Translations under genes and position numbers: made by a program | Source: Enterococcus raffinosus | Lineage (GTDB): Bacteria; Bacillota; Bacilli; Lactobacillales; Enterococcaceae | DNA length: 59,353 nt | Direction: 5' to 3' | Assembly (NCBI RefSeq): GCF_001886185.1 | Contig: NZ_JXLA01000028.1 | Location: 1-59,353, forward strand | Shown here: positions 49,678 to 59,181 of the stretch, one piece after another | Layout: the number at the start of each line of letters is the position of its first letter | How positions within the stretch are numbered: position 1 is the first letter of the stretch | The notes under the pieces: generated by a model | Seen by the model: only the letters and a program-made list of their open reading frames with translations | The model's database searches: none | Told to the model about the DNA's origin: nothing

Positions 49678-49838
49678 GTATGTGGTATTCTACACTTTGA
49701 TGAAGCAAATGAATGATAAACAAAATATCTTTCAAGAAGGATACTGCTGTAATCATTAAGAAAAAGGAAAGCTATTTAAACTTTTTTTTCAAATATGATA
49801 AGATGAATTAAATTTGTTACAGACATGGAGGATGTGTA

Positions 49839-51191
49839 ATGGGGTTACGAAGTCAACTGGCAATCTCGGCCGGCAAGACCGCCCAATGGGTATTAAAAAC
49901 GTTCTTTAAAGGAGGATCCAGTTATCCGGGTCAGCTTGCTTTAAAGATGGATCCGAAAATTTTAGATACATTAGTCAAAGACTATAAAGTCGTCGTTGTT
50001 ACGGGAACCAATGGAAAAACGTTGACGACCGCTTTAACAGTAAATATTTTGAAGCAGGAATTTGATTACGTACTGACGAATCCAACGGGGGCTAATATGG
50101 TTCAAGGGATCGTTTCTACCTTCTTAAACGCGAAGGGAAAAAAAGGCGGAAAGAAAATCGCTGTTTTAGAAATCGATGAGGCCAGTTTGAGCAAGGTGAC
50201 AGAATACATCAAGCCTGAACTGTTCTTATTCACAAATATTTTCCGTGATCAGATGGATCGCTACGGTGAAATCTATACAACGTATAAATTAATCGTGGAT
50301 GGTGCTGCAAAATCACCGAATGCGCCGATTTTGTGCAATGGGGACTCTCCCATCTTTAATTCATTGGAAACAGTTAATCCAAGAAAATATTATGGCTTTG
50401 ATCATCTGCCTGATAAGGATCAAGATGCGCACTATAATACAGATGGGTTGCTTTGTCCGAAATGTCAGCACATTTTAAAATATAAAATGATTACCTATGC
50501 CAATCTTGGAAAATATTATTGTCCAAACTGCGGGTTTCATCGACCAGAATTAGATTACAAATTGACTGAGATGAAGGCAATGGATAATAAATCTTCAGAA
50601 TTTATCATTGACGGGCAGGATTATAAAATCGAAGTCGGTGGTATGTACAATGTCTATAATGCCCTCGCCGCAACTGCTGTAGCTGAATATTACGGTGTGT
50701 CAAAAGAAAAAATCAAACGTGGTCTCGGATATGATGAAAAAGTCTTCGGACGGCAAGAAGAATTTGAGATCGAGGGTAAAAAATGTACACTGGTCTTGGT
50801 AAAAAATCCTGTGGGTCTGAATCAAGTTATTGATATGATTGGTTTAGCACCGTATCCTTTCTCATTAGTATCGCTTTTGAACGCCAACTATGCTGACGGA
50901 ATTGATATTAGTTGGATCTGGGACGGCAATCATGAAGCATTTGCTGAGATGGACATTCCCGCAGTGATTGCTGGAGGCGACCGTCATACTGACATGGCTC
51001 TTCGCTTAAAAGTCGCAGGCATTCCTGAGGATAAATTGACCGAGACAGAAAGCTTGACGGATGTCATCGAAAAGATCAAACTATTGCCGACGGAACACGT
51101 GTATATCCTAGCGACCTACACTGCCGTCTTACAATTACGTAAAGAATTAGCCCAAAAAGGCTACATTGATGGAGGTATGGATCGTGGCTAA
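49839..51191 (+). CDS. murT: Lipid II isoglutaminyl synthase, MurT subunit
   Basis: A 450-residue Mur ligase-like protein that activates the D-Glu carboxyl of lipid II for amidation. ATP loop [11 protein letters not shown], then [15 protein letters not shown] and [10 protein letters not shown]; a four-Cys zinc motif in LCPKCQ...YCPNCG (about 205-225); then the C-terminal DUF1727 domain. It works with GatD, encoded next. Amidated lipid II is needed for normal cross-linking. GGAGGATGTGTA before ATG 49839. Confidence 0.96.
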   Translation: MGLRSQLAISAGKTAQWVLKTFFKGGSSYPGQLALKMDPKILDTLVKDYKVVVVTGTNGKTLTTALTVNILKQEFDYVLTNPTGANMVQGIVSTFLNAKGKKGGKKIAVLEIDEASLSKVTEYIKPELFLFTNIFRDQMDRYGEIYTTYKLIVDGAAKSPNAPILCNGDSPIFNSLETVNPRKYYGFDHLPDKDQDAHYNTDGLLCPKCQHILKYKMITYANLGKYYCPNCGFHRPELDYKLTEMKAMDNKSSEFIIDGQDYKIEVGGMYNVYNALAATAVAEYYGVSKEKIKRGLGYDEKVFGRQEEFEIEGKKCTLVLVKNPVGLNQVIDMIGLAPYPFSLVSLLNANYADGIDISWIWDGNHEAFAEMDIPAVIAGGDRHTDMALRLKVAGIPEDKLTETESLTDVIEKIKLLPTEHVYILATYTAVLQLRKELAQKGYIDGGMDRG

Positions 51192-51870
51192 CTATGAATT
51201 GAACTTAGCACATTTATACGGAAATTTATTAAATACCTATGGTGATAACGGAAACCTTCTAACCTTGAATTATTACGCGAAACAAATGGGCATCGAGCTT
51301 CACTCAGAAATCGTAAGTATTTATCAAGACTTCGATCCTGATAAGTATGATTTTGTTTTTATTGGCGGCGGTCAAGATTATGAGCAGGTGATCGTATCCA
51401 AAGATATTCAGGATAAAAAAGAAGATTTAATCAAGTACATCGAAAACGATGGGGTCATCCTATCGATTTGCGGAGGCTATCAATTATTAGGACACTATTA
51501 CATTGGTGCAAATGGTGAAAAAATCGATGGGATCGGGGCCCTGGATCATTACACATTAAGCCAAGACAACCACCGCTTTATCGGTGATATTGAGATCCAC
51601 AATGAAGAGTTCGGTGAGACCTATTACGGATTTGAAAACCATAACGGACGGACATTTTTAGGAGAAGGCGAACGACCTCTAGGCACGATTGTCAAAGGAA
51701 ATGGCAATAACGGCGAAGATCAAGGAGAAGGCGTCATTTACAAAAATGTTTATGGCTCTTATTTCCACGGACCGATCTTAGCCCGTAATAAATCTTTAGC
51801 TGTGCGTTTACTCCACACCGCATTAAAAAATAAATATGGCGAAGACGTCATACTTCCAGAATTACCATAA
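51184..51870 (+). CDS. gatD: Lipid II isoglutaminyl synthase, glutamine amidotransferase GatD
   Basis: A 228-residue class I glutamine amidotransferase. Catalytic Cys in [11 protein letters not shown], His in [13 protein letters not shown], with [12 protein letters not shown] at the oxyanion part. It releases ammonia from Gln for MurT. The GTG at 51184 overlaps the murT stop by eight bases and has GGAGG upstream. Its end is in a strong bidirectional terminator. Confidence 0.95.
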   Translation: MANYELNLAHLYGNLLNTYGDNGNLLTLNYYAKQMGIELHSEIVSIYQDFDPDKYDFVFIGGGQDYEQVIVSKDIQDKKEDLIKYIENDGVILSICGGYQLLGHYYIGANGEKIDGIGALDHYTLSQDNHRFIGDIEIHNEEFGETYYGFENHNGRTFLGEGERPLGTIVKGNGNNGEDQGEGVIYKNVYGSYFHGPILARNKSLAVRLLHTALKNKYGEDVILPELP

Positions 51871-51908
51871 AAAATGACCATCAGCTTCTCGCTGATGGTC
51901 ATTTTTTT
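51871..51908. terminator. Bidirectional terminator between gatD and manA
   Basis: A 15-bp perfect stem (51871-51885 with 51891-51905) with AT ends on both sides. It serves both convergent genes. Confidence 0.92.
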
Positions 51909-51910
51909 CT

Positions 51911-52861
51911 TTATTTCGTTCCTGGCGTTGATGCGATTATCTTCATCTCGCCTTCAACTTTCCATTCTGTGATTTGAGCTGGTAGAATACAGCTTGTTCC
52001 AGGCTTCATTTCATAGCTTTGACCGTCAACGATCAAGTTTCCATAGCCTTCAACAACGGTTACTAGTGTATAGTCGCCCTCTTTTTTAAGAGAAAGCTCA
52101 CCAATAACATCCCATTCATAAACGTTAAAGAAATCTGTTTTTAGGTAAGTGATCACTGATGAGGTTCCTTTTTTACTTTCAGAAACCTCTAGTTCAGGAC
52201 TAATTGCAGGAACTGTTGTGACATCAATAGATTGTTGGATGTGTAACTCACGGGTATTCCCTTGATCATCTTTGCGATCGTAGTCATAAACACGATAAGT
52301 TGTATCCGAACTTTGTTGCGTTTCTAAAATCATGATTCCTTTACCGATCGCATGGATCGTTCCGCTTGGTACGTAGAAGAAATCTCCTTGTTTAACAGGG
52401 ACACGGCGCAATAAATCATCCCAACGTTCTTCTTTGATCATTGCTGCCAACTCTTCACGTGTGGTTGCGTTGTGTCCGTAGACAATTTCCGAACCTGGTT
52501 TTGCATTAATAATGTACCAGCATTCTGTCTTTCCTAATTCACCTTCATGTTCTAACCCATAGCTGTCATCAGGATGAACTTGGACCGATAAATCATCCTC
52601 CGCATCTAAAATTTTCGTCAACAATGGAAAGACATCCCCTTCAGCGTTTCCGAATAATTCACGATGTTCGCTCCAAAGATCACTAATCTTCCAGCCTTTA
52701 TATGGGCCATTTTCTACAATACTAACGCCATGAGGATGTCCGCTGATCGCCCAATCTTCTCCAATTTTATCGTTAGGAATATCAAAGCCAAAAACGGTGT
52801 GTAATTGATTACCGCCCCAAATTTTTTCTTGAAAAACTGGTTTTAAAAATAATGGTTCCAT
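51911..52861 (-). CDS. manA: Mannose-6-phosphate isomerase, class I
   Basis: A 316-residue zinc enzyme that interconverts mannose-6-P and fructose-6-P. Metal ligands are in VQVHPDDSYGLEHE (Gln, His, Glu) and SGTIHAIGKG (His). Two cupin-type halves. Size matches the short Firmicutes type. ATG 52861 after AAGGAGCAAGAATC. Confidence 0.95.
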   Translation of the reverse strand: MEPLFLKPVFQEKIWGGNQLHTVFGFDIPNDKIGEDWAISGHPHGVSIVENGPYKGWKISDLWSEHRELFGNAEGDVFPLLTKILDAEDDLSVQVHPDDSYGLEHEGELGKTECWYIINAKPGSEIVYGHNATTREELAAMIKEERWDDLLRRVPVKQGDFFYVPSGTIHAIGKGIMILETQQSSDTTYRVYDYDRKDDQGNTRELHIQQSIDVTTVPAISPELEVSESKKGTSSVITYLKTDFFNVYEWDVIGELSLKKEGDYTLVTVVEGYGNLIVDGQSYEMKPGTSCILPAQITEWKVEGEMKIIASTPGTK

Positions 52862-52948
52862 GATTCTTGCTCCTTTTTATTCGATTTATTTTCAAGTCTA
52901 ATACTACTCACCTAGTCCAATATCATTCGATTGGGTTCTCTTTTCTCA

Positions 52949-53980
52949 TTACTTTTGATAGTTTTTCATCCGCTCATTTAAGTAGCAGTTCAAAATCTCA
53001 TCGCGGTGAGTAATATAGCTTTCTCGATGATCTTCTAAGTGTACACGGTTGGATAGAAAAATGAAGGCAGATTTTTTTATGATGTCCAGCATCAAAAAAG
53101 TCCCTGTATACCCTGTATGAAAAAGTAATGGTGTTTGATCCAATGGACTGAATTTCAAGTCCCACCCAATTGAACGTTTTCCTTTTTTGTTTGGTGTCTG
53201 ATCGTTAAGTAAAGCTAAAATTGTCTTGTCATGCAAATAAATAATATCGCTAACACGTCCAAGATTCAAATACATTTTTGCAAATTTACTTAAATCTTTC
53301 ACATTCGTAAAAAGACCTGCATTGCCGGCATGCTCAGCCAAGACTCGAGCTTTTGGATCATGCGTTACGCCTTTCAAAATTGTCCCGTTAGGAAGCTTTT
53401 CTGTCGGAACGATTTTATCCTCTAACGACTGTGGCAAAAAGATACTCTCTAACAGACCAAGCGGCTGTAAAACTTCCTCCTTGAATACTTCGATAACGTC
53501 TTTTTGATAAAGCTCTTCAATCAAAAAGCCTAGCAAAATCGTTCCCGCATCTGTATATTGAACCACTTCTCCAAGTTTGTCCCCTGGTTGAAGAGTTAGA
53601 TAGGCCCCACGTAGTTCTTGCGCATCCAACTGGTCACGATTCGGTATATAGGTCTGGATATTCGATGTATGGGTCAGCAAATGTCGAATGGTAATCGTTT
53701 CATTTTGAAATTCTGGTAATAGTTCGTGCAGCGATTGGTCCCAAGAGACTTTCCCTTCTTCTTTGAGCTTTAGCATCACCGTCGTCGTACAGACCACTTT
53801 TGTTAAAGAGGCGACATCAAAAAGAAAATCTTCCTGCATGGCAAGCTTTGTTGGTTCGATTTGTGCAAATCCGTAGACTTCTTCTTCCTCTTGCTCGCCT
53901 TCGATAAAACGAAGGACTGCACCAGGAAAAACACCGTCTCTCATTTTTTCTTCAATTAAATGACGTGTTTCAGGATACAT
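52949..53980 (-). CDS. Serine hydrolase, beta-lactamase/class C family
   Basis: A 343-residue protein of the serine beta-lactamase-like superfamily. Ser-x-x-Lys in DVASLTKVVCT (about 59-62), Tyr in QYTDAGTILLG (about 151; the usual N is D), and the HTG triad in LFHTGYTGTF (about 290). No signal peptide is seen, so the enzyme is probably cytosolic. Related proteins are esterases or D-peptidases. Substrate unknown. Confidence 0.87.
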   Translation of the reverse strand: MYPETRHLIEEKMRDGVFPGAVLRFIEGEQEEEEVYGFAQIEPTKLAMQEDFLFDVASLTKVVCTTTVMLKLKEEGKVSWDQSLHELLPEFQNETITIRHLLTHTSNIQTYIPNRDQLDAQELRGAYLTLQPGDKLGEVVQYTDAGTILLGFLIEELYQKDVIEVFKEEVLQPLGLLESIFLPQSLEDKIVPTEKLPNGTILKGVTHDPKARVLAEHAGNAGLFTNVKDLSKFAKMYLNLGRVSDIIYLHDKTILALLNDQTPNKKGKRSIGWDLKFSPLDQTPLLFHTGYTGTFLMLDIIKKSAFIFLSNRVHLEDHRESYITHRDEILNCYLNERMKNYQK

Positions 53981-54087
53981 GACCGTCCTCCTTAAAAATA
54001 TTACCCAAAAAAGTATAGCATAAAATAAAATTTGAAAGCTTCGGACAATTAAAAAAAGATTTTATTTTTAGCCAGCAGCCATATATA

Positions 54088-54111
54088 GAAAAAAACCGCG
54101 ATTTCTCGCGG
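54088..54111 (-). terminator. Terminator of the VOC gene
   Basis: A 6-bp GC-rich stem CCGCGA/TCGCGG (54096-54101 with 54106-54111) and a run of minus-strand Ts. It lies seven bases behind the stop codon. Confidence 0.88.
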
Positions 54112-54117
54112 CTTTTA

Positions 54118-54939
54118 TTATTTCAATACGAACCACCATTCGATGCCTGCTGCATCGTAAAGGGTAATCAGTGATTTTTTCTTATCACAAAAATAGTCTA
54201 ACTGTTCTTCAGCCAAGTGCTGACGCAGTTCTGACAATGTCTCCTTCGAGACTTTAAATTGTAGGAAATCTAAACCTAAAACTTTGTCTGTTGGTAAATC
54301 AATTGTCCCACCAGTAGCTGCTGTTAACCCTACATTAAAATCGCCCCTGTTCAAAAGAGAGGCTTCATCGCTCTCATCATGCACCTTCAATCCCAGAATA
54401 TCTTCTAAGAATGATTGCTGCTTCTTCAAGTCACTCACATTTAAGTGAACCTTGTCAAAATAAGCACCATGAATTTTTTCCCGCTTTGTAGCCTTGGTTA
54501 ACAATTCGGTAAAATCGATTTCGATCGGTTCCGAAGTTGAACGTTCCTTGCTAGGAGCATAGAAAATTTCAATCTCATTTCCTTCAGGGTCTTCAAAGAG
54601 CAAGCCCTTTTCATCATCCGCCTGCAAGGCAGATTTGACTGGATAGTTTTCTTTTTCTGCTCGATAATAAACGTTCGCTAATTCTTCTACATTAGGCACA
54701 ACTAGTGAAAAGCGGTGCATCTTTTTTATTTCTCCACGATGTTCATCTGCCCGTGGGCTTTCTTCCAACCAAAGCAATTCGCTGGCTGGATCTTTATATC
54801 CTAGAATTGCCAATTCATTTTCTTCCCGCAATAAATGTAAGCCAATAATATCACGATAGAAGTGAATCAATCCGTCACGATCTCGTACTCGAATAGCGAT
54901 CGTTTTTAAATTAAGTTTCCCTAAATGAAAATTTCCCAT
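54118..54939 (-). CDS. VOC family protein (CatE-like, glyoxalase/dioxygenase fold)
   Basis: A 273-residue protein with two tandem VOC domains. N-terminal: TIAIRVRDRDGLIHFYRDIIGLHLLR and FEDPEGNEIEIFYAP. C-terminal: GAYFDKVHLNVSDLKKQQSFLEDILGLKV. It resembles CatE-type catechol 2,3-dioxygenases of Bacilli. Metal ligands look to be H at about 167 and E at about 130. No aromatic pathway genes are near it. Confidence 0.85.
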   Translation of the reverse strand: MGNFHLGKLNLKTIAIRVRDRDGLIHFYRDIIGLHLLREENELAILGYKDPASELLWLEESPRADEHRGEIKKMHRFSLVVPNVEELANVYYRAEKENYPVKSALQADDEKGLLFEDPEGNEIEIFYAPSKERSTSEPIEIDFTELLTKATKREKIHGAYFDKVHLNVSDLKKQQSFLEDILGLKVHDESDEASLLNRGDFNVGLTAATGGTIDLPTDKVLGLDFLQFKVSKETLSELRQHLAEEQLDYFCDKKKSLITLYDAAGIEWWFVLK

Positions 54940-55240
54940 TATTCTCTTCCCTCCGTCACTACCATTTTAACGATGCGATCGGTTTCGCGCAAGCAATATC
55001 ATTTTATAAATAATTTTAAACTCTGGGAAAATTTTTCACTGTTCTTCTACCAAAGAATAAATGATTTTCTATGAATGCAAGAAAAATGCTTATCAATATT
55101 TTCTCTAAATAAAAATTTTTTGAATGTTTTCTTTACTTTTCATCAAATTCCAGTAAAATGACTATGATAACACTTGTAATAAGACAATAAATATATTAGA
55201 GTTGAAATCAATCTTAAGAAAGAAAAGGCTGTTGAGAAAA

Positions 55241-55549
55241 ATGAATTACTCAGTAACAACAAAAGAATTTATGATGCTTGCCGCGAAAGAACCCTTGGAT
55301 GTTTTGGACTTGAGAGACCCTGATTTAAATGATTCCTTTGAGCTATCAGAAGGATCAAATGTCACCCGTATTCCGCTAACCCAATTGCCTAATCGTTTAA
55401 GCCAACTTGACAAAGGTAAAACGTATTACCTGTTCACTCAATTTGGTGGTCGTTCAAAAACGATGGCGCAATTTTTAAGAAATGAAGGCTACCAAGTAGT
55501 AAATGTGATTGGTGGAACTTCTGCGTATAAACAATATCTAGCAAGTTAA
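55241..55549 (+). CDS. Rhodanese-like protein without catalytic cysteine
   Basis: A 102-residue single rhodanese fold (MNYSVTTKEFMMLAA..., then VLDLRDPDL and RIPLTQLPNRL). The active loop reads LFTQFGGRSKTMA, with Thr where sulfurtransferases have Cys before G-x-R-S. It is therefore probably not an active sulfurtransferase. Start ATG 55241 is preferred to a TTG at 55202; the upstream 300 bases (54940-55240) are AT-rich, with no gene seen. Confidence 0.83.
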   Translation: MNYSVTTKEFMMLAAKEPLDVLDLRDPDLNDSFELSEGSNVTRIPLTQLPNRLSQLDKGKTYYLFTQFGGRSKTMAQFLRNEGYQVVNVIGGTSAYKQYLAS

Positions 55550-55647
55550 CAAAAAATGTTTTTAATGTTTGCATTGAGCAAATAAATTGTCTGTTTTAGA
55601 TATATTGTGTACGATTCGTTTGTAATTAAATTTAAGGAGTGCTAGTT

Positions 55648-56268
55648 TTGGCAAATGTTTTAGTAGTGAATGCGCATCCGTTAGCCGCAGAAGACTCACA
55701 AACTGTAACTGTTTTGGACACTTTCATTAAGGCCCATCAAGAAAGTCATCCTGAAGATGTTTTCACCATGTTAGATTTGTATTATACAGATATCCCCGAA
55801 ATTGACGGCGACCTGCTATCGGCTTGGAAATCGCTGCAAAAAGGTGCTGATTTTACAGAATTAAGTAACGTTCAACAAGAAAAAGTTCGTGTTTTCAATG
55901 AATTTACTGATCAATTTTTAGCTAGTGAAAAAATCGTCATCGCCAATGCTTTATGGAATCTAAATATTCCAACAAGATTAAAAGCATGGTTTGACACAAT
56001 CAACGTCGCAGGTAAAACCTTCAAATATACGGCAGAAGGTCCAACCGGATTGATTACAGATAAAAAAGCTCTTCACATACAATCAAGTGGCGGTACATAT
56101 AACGGTCAAGATTTCTCTGCACAATACGTTAAAGGAATTTTGAATTTTATCGGTATCTCTGAATTTGATTCCATTTATATTGAAGGTGCAGACTATGATC
56201 CATCGAGAGCACCTGAAATTATGGAAGCGGCTAAAGAAAAAGCCAAAGCATTGGCTGCTCAATTTTAG
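55648..56268 (+). CDS. FMN-dependent NADH:quinone oxidoreductase / azoreductase
   Basis: A 206-residue flavodoxin-like protein: LVVNAHPLAAEDSQTVTVLDTF, then KIVIANALWNLNIPTRLKAWFDTINVAGKTFKY and IQSSGGTY for FMN binding. AzoR-type enzymes reduce quinones to limit oxidative stress. I use TTG 55648 after AAGGAG at proper distance. It shares a terminator with the convergent AI-2E transporter gene. Confidence 0.9.
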   Translation: MANVLVVNAHPLAAEDSQTVTVLDTFIKAHQESHPEDVFTMLDLYYTDIPEIDGDLLSAWKSLQKGADFTELSNVQQEKVRVFNEFTDQFLASEKIVIANALWNLNIPTRLKAWFDTINVAGKTFKYTAEGPTGLITDKKALHIQSSGGTYNGQDFSAQYVKGILNFIGISEFDSIYIEGADYDPSRAPEIMEAAKEKAKALAAQF

Positions 56269-56290
56269 CAAACCCATGCTTTGAAACACA

Positions 56291-56325
56291 AAAAATCCTG
56301 TCGATTACTCGTCGACAGGATTTTT
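56291..56325. terminator. Bidirectional terminator between azoreductase and AI-2E transporter genes
   Basis: A 14-bp perfect stem (56291-56304 with 56312-56325). The stop codon of the minus-strand gene is in its loop. Confidence 0.92.
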
Positions 56326-57468
56326 TTCTTCGTCCTCATAAAGGTTTGAAACTCCTTTGTACCATTCAAATACATGAATAGCGATAACCTTCGCCACGGC
56401 GTAAAAGGGAATCCCTAAGATCACACCAGCGATACCAAAGATTTTCCCAGCTGTTAACAATACAAACATGATTGTTACTGGATGAATTTCTAATTGATTC
56501 CCCAAGACCAATGGTGAAACGATTCGACCTTCGATTGTTTGCTCAATCGCAAAAACAATAATCACTTTAATCAACATAATCGGACCAGTAACAATCGTAA
56601 TGAACACGACTGGTACCATGGCCAAAAACGAACCCAAATACGGAATCAAATTCAAAAATCCTGCTAAGATTCCTAATGTGATAGCATAATTCATTCCTAC
56701 TAAAGAGAATCCAATAATGAACATTACCGCCACTGCGAAAGCCACAGTCAACTGTCCGCGAATATACGAAGCCAACTGGGAATTCATTTCAGTCATCACT
56801 CTCAGTGTTGGTTTGCGTGTCTTTGTCGGTAGAAACTTAAGGATATATGGTGCTAACTGATCGCCATCCTTTAATAGGAAAAACAAGATGATCGGCGCGG
56901 TGATCAACGCAATCACCACGGTTGCAAGAGTCGACACAACGCTTCCTAAGCCCTGTAGCGTCACACGAGAAATATTTTGAGCAGTCTCTGTTAAGGATTC
57001 CAATATTTTCTGCAGACTATTATCAATATGCTGCTGAAATGGCTGGAAGGCTGGATCTTTGAAGATCTCACTTATCTTGTCACTAATCGTATCAAAATAT
57101 CCTGGCAAGCTTCTCATCATTGAGCCCACTTGTTCCCGAATCTGAGGAATAATAACCACGATCCCCCAAATGATTAATGCCACAACGGCAATAAATAGTA
57201 ACACGATCCCTATCGTTCGCTTGATGCCCTTTCTCTCTAAAAAATTGACAACTGGATTCATTAAATAATAAAGAATCCCCGCAATTACCATCGGCAAGCC
57301 TACGATAGCAAAAAATTGTCCAACAGGCTCAAACAGATAGGATACTTTTGTAAAGACCAACGCAATCAACAGCAGCAACAATACGATGATCAGTGCCACA
57401 ACCACTTGACTGTTTAAGAACCATTTCCAAAACCAAGAGGTCTTCTGCGTTAATTTCTTTTTATCCAC
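56305..57468 (-). CDS. AI-2E family transporter (PerM/TqsA-like)
   Basis: A 387-residue membrane protein with about eight hydrophobic helices and the family hallmark GFLNLIPYLGSFLAMVPVVFI. Other conserved parts are VAGILYYLMNPVV and LVLGNQLEIHPVTIMF. Members export small molecules or act as Na+/H+ antiporters; the AI-2 role is not general. It follows a PTS IIA-like gene by 12 bases and is probably cotranscribed. Confidence 0.9.
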   Translation of the reverse strand: MDKKKLTQKTSWFWKWFLNSQVVVALIIVLLLLLIALVFTKVSYLFEPVGQFFAIVGLPMVIAGILYYLMNPVVNFLERKGIKRTIGIVLLFIAVVALIIWGIVVIIPQIREQVGSMMRSLPGYFDTISDKISEIFKDPAFQPFQQHIDNSLQKILESLTETAQNISRVTLQGLGSVVSTLATVVIALITAPIILFFLLKDGDQLAPYILKFLPTKTRKPTLRVMTEMNSQLASYIRGQLTVAFAVAVMFIIGFSLVGMNYAITLGILAGFLNLIPYLGSFLAMVPVVFITIVTGPIMLIKVIIVFAIEQTIEGRIVSPLVLGNQLEIHPVTIMFVLLTAGKIFGIAGVILGIPFYAVAKVIAIHVFEWYKGVSNLYEDEEKNPVDE

Positions 57469-57480
57469 TCACTCACGCTC

Positions 57481-57825
57481 CTACTGATAACTGATTTTCA
57501 TTCCGACTTCCAATTTAGGAAGCTTTTCCGGGGTAACATATATCCCGTTTGGAATCGCGCCAACTTCTTCTTGAAAGAAAACAGTCGCATGTCCAATTTC
57601 ATTTAGATTTTCATTCGCTAATGGTCCTACCCCATTTATTTGATAGCTTTGATCGCCAAAAATAAGTTGTCCGCCTTTTTTTAGCTCAACCAATTCTTCA
57701 TTAATTTTCTTTTGAACGATCGAAACATCCAACAAGTCTGGCGTGATGCTCTCACCAAAAAGAACTAGAATGTTTTCATCGTTAATCGCATGTTTTCCAA
57801 TTTGAGTAATTTCTGTCACTGTCAT
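57481..57825 (-). CDS. PTS glucitol/sorbitol-type IIA protein
   Basis: A 114-residue beta-rich protein of the IIA-gut family (IGKHAINDENILVLFGESITPDL..., NEIGHATVFFQEEVG). The His in EIGHATVFF is a probable phosphorylation site. No IIB/IIC genes and no sorbitol dehydrogenase gene are nearby, so it may be a regulatory phosphocarrier or remnant. ATG 57825. Confidence 0.88.
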   Translation of the reverse strand: MTVTEITQIGKHAINDENILVLFGESITPDLLDVSIVQKKINEELVELKKGGQLIFGDQSYQINGVGPLANENLNEIGHATVFFQEEVGAIPNGIYVTPEKLPKLEVGMKISYQ

Positions 57826-57931
57826 ATGTCACGCTCTTTTCTTGTTTATTTTTCAATTATATCACAAAGTTAGCGCTATCCAAGTGGGAATAAACTTGCT
57901 AAAATGGACATAGAATGAAGGAGGTTTTTTA

Positions 57932-58951
57932 ATGATTCACACGATTACTTTAGGCACATACACACGACGCATTAGTCAAGGTATTTATCAAATTGAGTTA
58001 GATACTGCGAAGGAGACATTAAACAACTTAACATTAGTAACAGAAGAAACCAGCCCTACCTACCTTACGAAGAGTAAGCAGCAGACCCTATATTCTGTGA
58101 CCAGTCGCGAGGGAAAAGGCGGACTTTCCAGTTATGATTCTCAAAATAAATTTTTGAATGCAGCCACAGAAGAAGGCGCTGCACCTTGCTATGTTGCGGT
58201 AGACGAAGCCCGTCAATTAGTATACGGCGCAAATTACCATAAAGGTGCATTGAACACATATAAAATTCAACCTGACGGTTCACTTGAAGCAGCAGCGTCT
58301 CTTTTCCATAAGGAACCAACAGGCCCTCATAAAAATCAAGACAAGGCGCATACCCACTACACAGATTTGACACCGGATCAACGTCTAGCTGTGTGTGATC
58401 TAGGTACTGACCGTGTCTATACGTATGATGTTACTGAAGCTGGTGAGGTTGAAGAAGTTGCTGTTTACGTTGCGGAGCCTGGAACGGGACCGCGTCATTT
58501 GGTATTCCATCCTAATAAAGCTATTGCCTATCTTTTTGGTGAATTGGACAGCAGTGTTAGTGTCTTGTCCTACGATGAAACTGACGGCAGCTTTACTCAA
58601 AAACAAAAAGTTTCCACCTTACCACAAGATTTTGATGGTGAAAATGGTGGAGCAGCTATTCGTGTTTCTAATGATGGACGGTTCTTATACGCATCAAATC
58701 GTGGTCACAACTCTATTGCAGCCTTCGCAATCGCAGAGGATGGCTTAAGCGTTGAGACTATCCAAATCATTTCTACTGAAGGTGATTTCCCTAGAGATTT
58801 TGCTTTGAGCCCAGATGGTGCTTATGTTGTCGCAGCAAATCAGAACAGCGACAATCTTACTCTTTACCGTCGCGATAAAGAGAACGGTTTATTGACAATG
58901 ATTCAAAAGGATGTTTTTGCTCCGGAAGCTGTTTGTGTGTATTTCGGGTAG
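57932..58951 (+). CDS. Lactonase family protein (6-phosphogluconolactonase type)
   Basis: A 339-residue seven-bladed beta propeller of the PF10282 type. The blades contain TYTRRISQGIYQIELD, HYTDLTPDQRLAVCDLGTDRVYTYD, GTGPRHLVFHPN, YASNRGHNSIAAF and FPRDFALSPDGAYVVAANQ. Likely hydrolyses 6-phosphogluconolactone in the pentose phosphate route. AAGGAGGTTTTTTA precedes ATG 57932. Confidence 0.92.
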   Translation: MIHTITLGTYTRRISQGIYQIELDTAKETLNNLTLVTEETSPTYLTKSKQQTLYSVTSREGKGGLSSYDSQNKFLNAATEEGAAPCYVAVDEARQLVYGANYHKGALNTYKIQPDGSLEAAASLFHKEPTGPHKNQDKAHTHYTDLTPDQRLAVCDLGTDRVYTYDVTEAGEVEEVAVYVAEPGTGPRHLVFHPNKAIAYLFGELDSSVSVLSYDETDGSFTQKQKVSTLPQDFDGENGGAAIRVSNDGRFLYASNRGHNSIAAFAIAEDGLSVETIQIISTEGDFPRDFALSPDGAYVVAANQNSDNLTLYRRDKENGLLTMIQKDVFAPEAVCVYFG

Positions 58952-58964
58952 AAAGGAAATGATT

Positions 58965-59126
58965 ATGGACAAAGAAGCAGTGATTGAACGATTAAAAAAA
59001 GATCTGGATCTGCCTAATTTTAAAGGGCGGTTAGAAGAGAAAGAGTATACTGAAGAGGAGTATCAAAAAGTCAAGAACGACCTAAATGATTACTTCGAAA
59101 ACTATGTAAGAAATATTGAGAATTAA
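58965..59126 (+). CDS. Small hypothetical protein
   Basis: A 53-residue charged protein (MDKEAVIERLKKDLDLPNFKG..., ending YVRNIEN) with two helices. AAAGGAAATGATT precedes ATG 58965; it starts 14 bases behind the lactonase gene and ends before a strong terminator, so it is the last gene of that operon. No family recognised. Confidence 0.7.
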   Translation: MDKEAVIERLKKDLDLPNFKGRLEEKEYTEEEYQKVKNDLNDYFENYVRNIEN

Positions 59127-59132
59127 TATTTT

Positions 59133-59181
59133 AAAAAAGGCTGACCAAAGTGAGTTTCACTTAGTGGTCAGCCTTCTTTTT
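59133..59181 (+). terminator. Terminator of the lactonase operon
   Basis: An 11-bp stem (59137-59147 with 59165-59175) with an inner 4-bp stem (59150-59153 with 59157-59160), T-rich behind. No gene is seen between here and the window end. Confidence 0.85.

Noticed and set aside
52949-53980. Beta-lactam resistance gene
   Set aside because: Beta-lactamase-like fold but no signal peptide and general esterase/peptidase-type motifs; nothing shows antibiotic hydrolysis.
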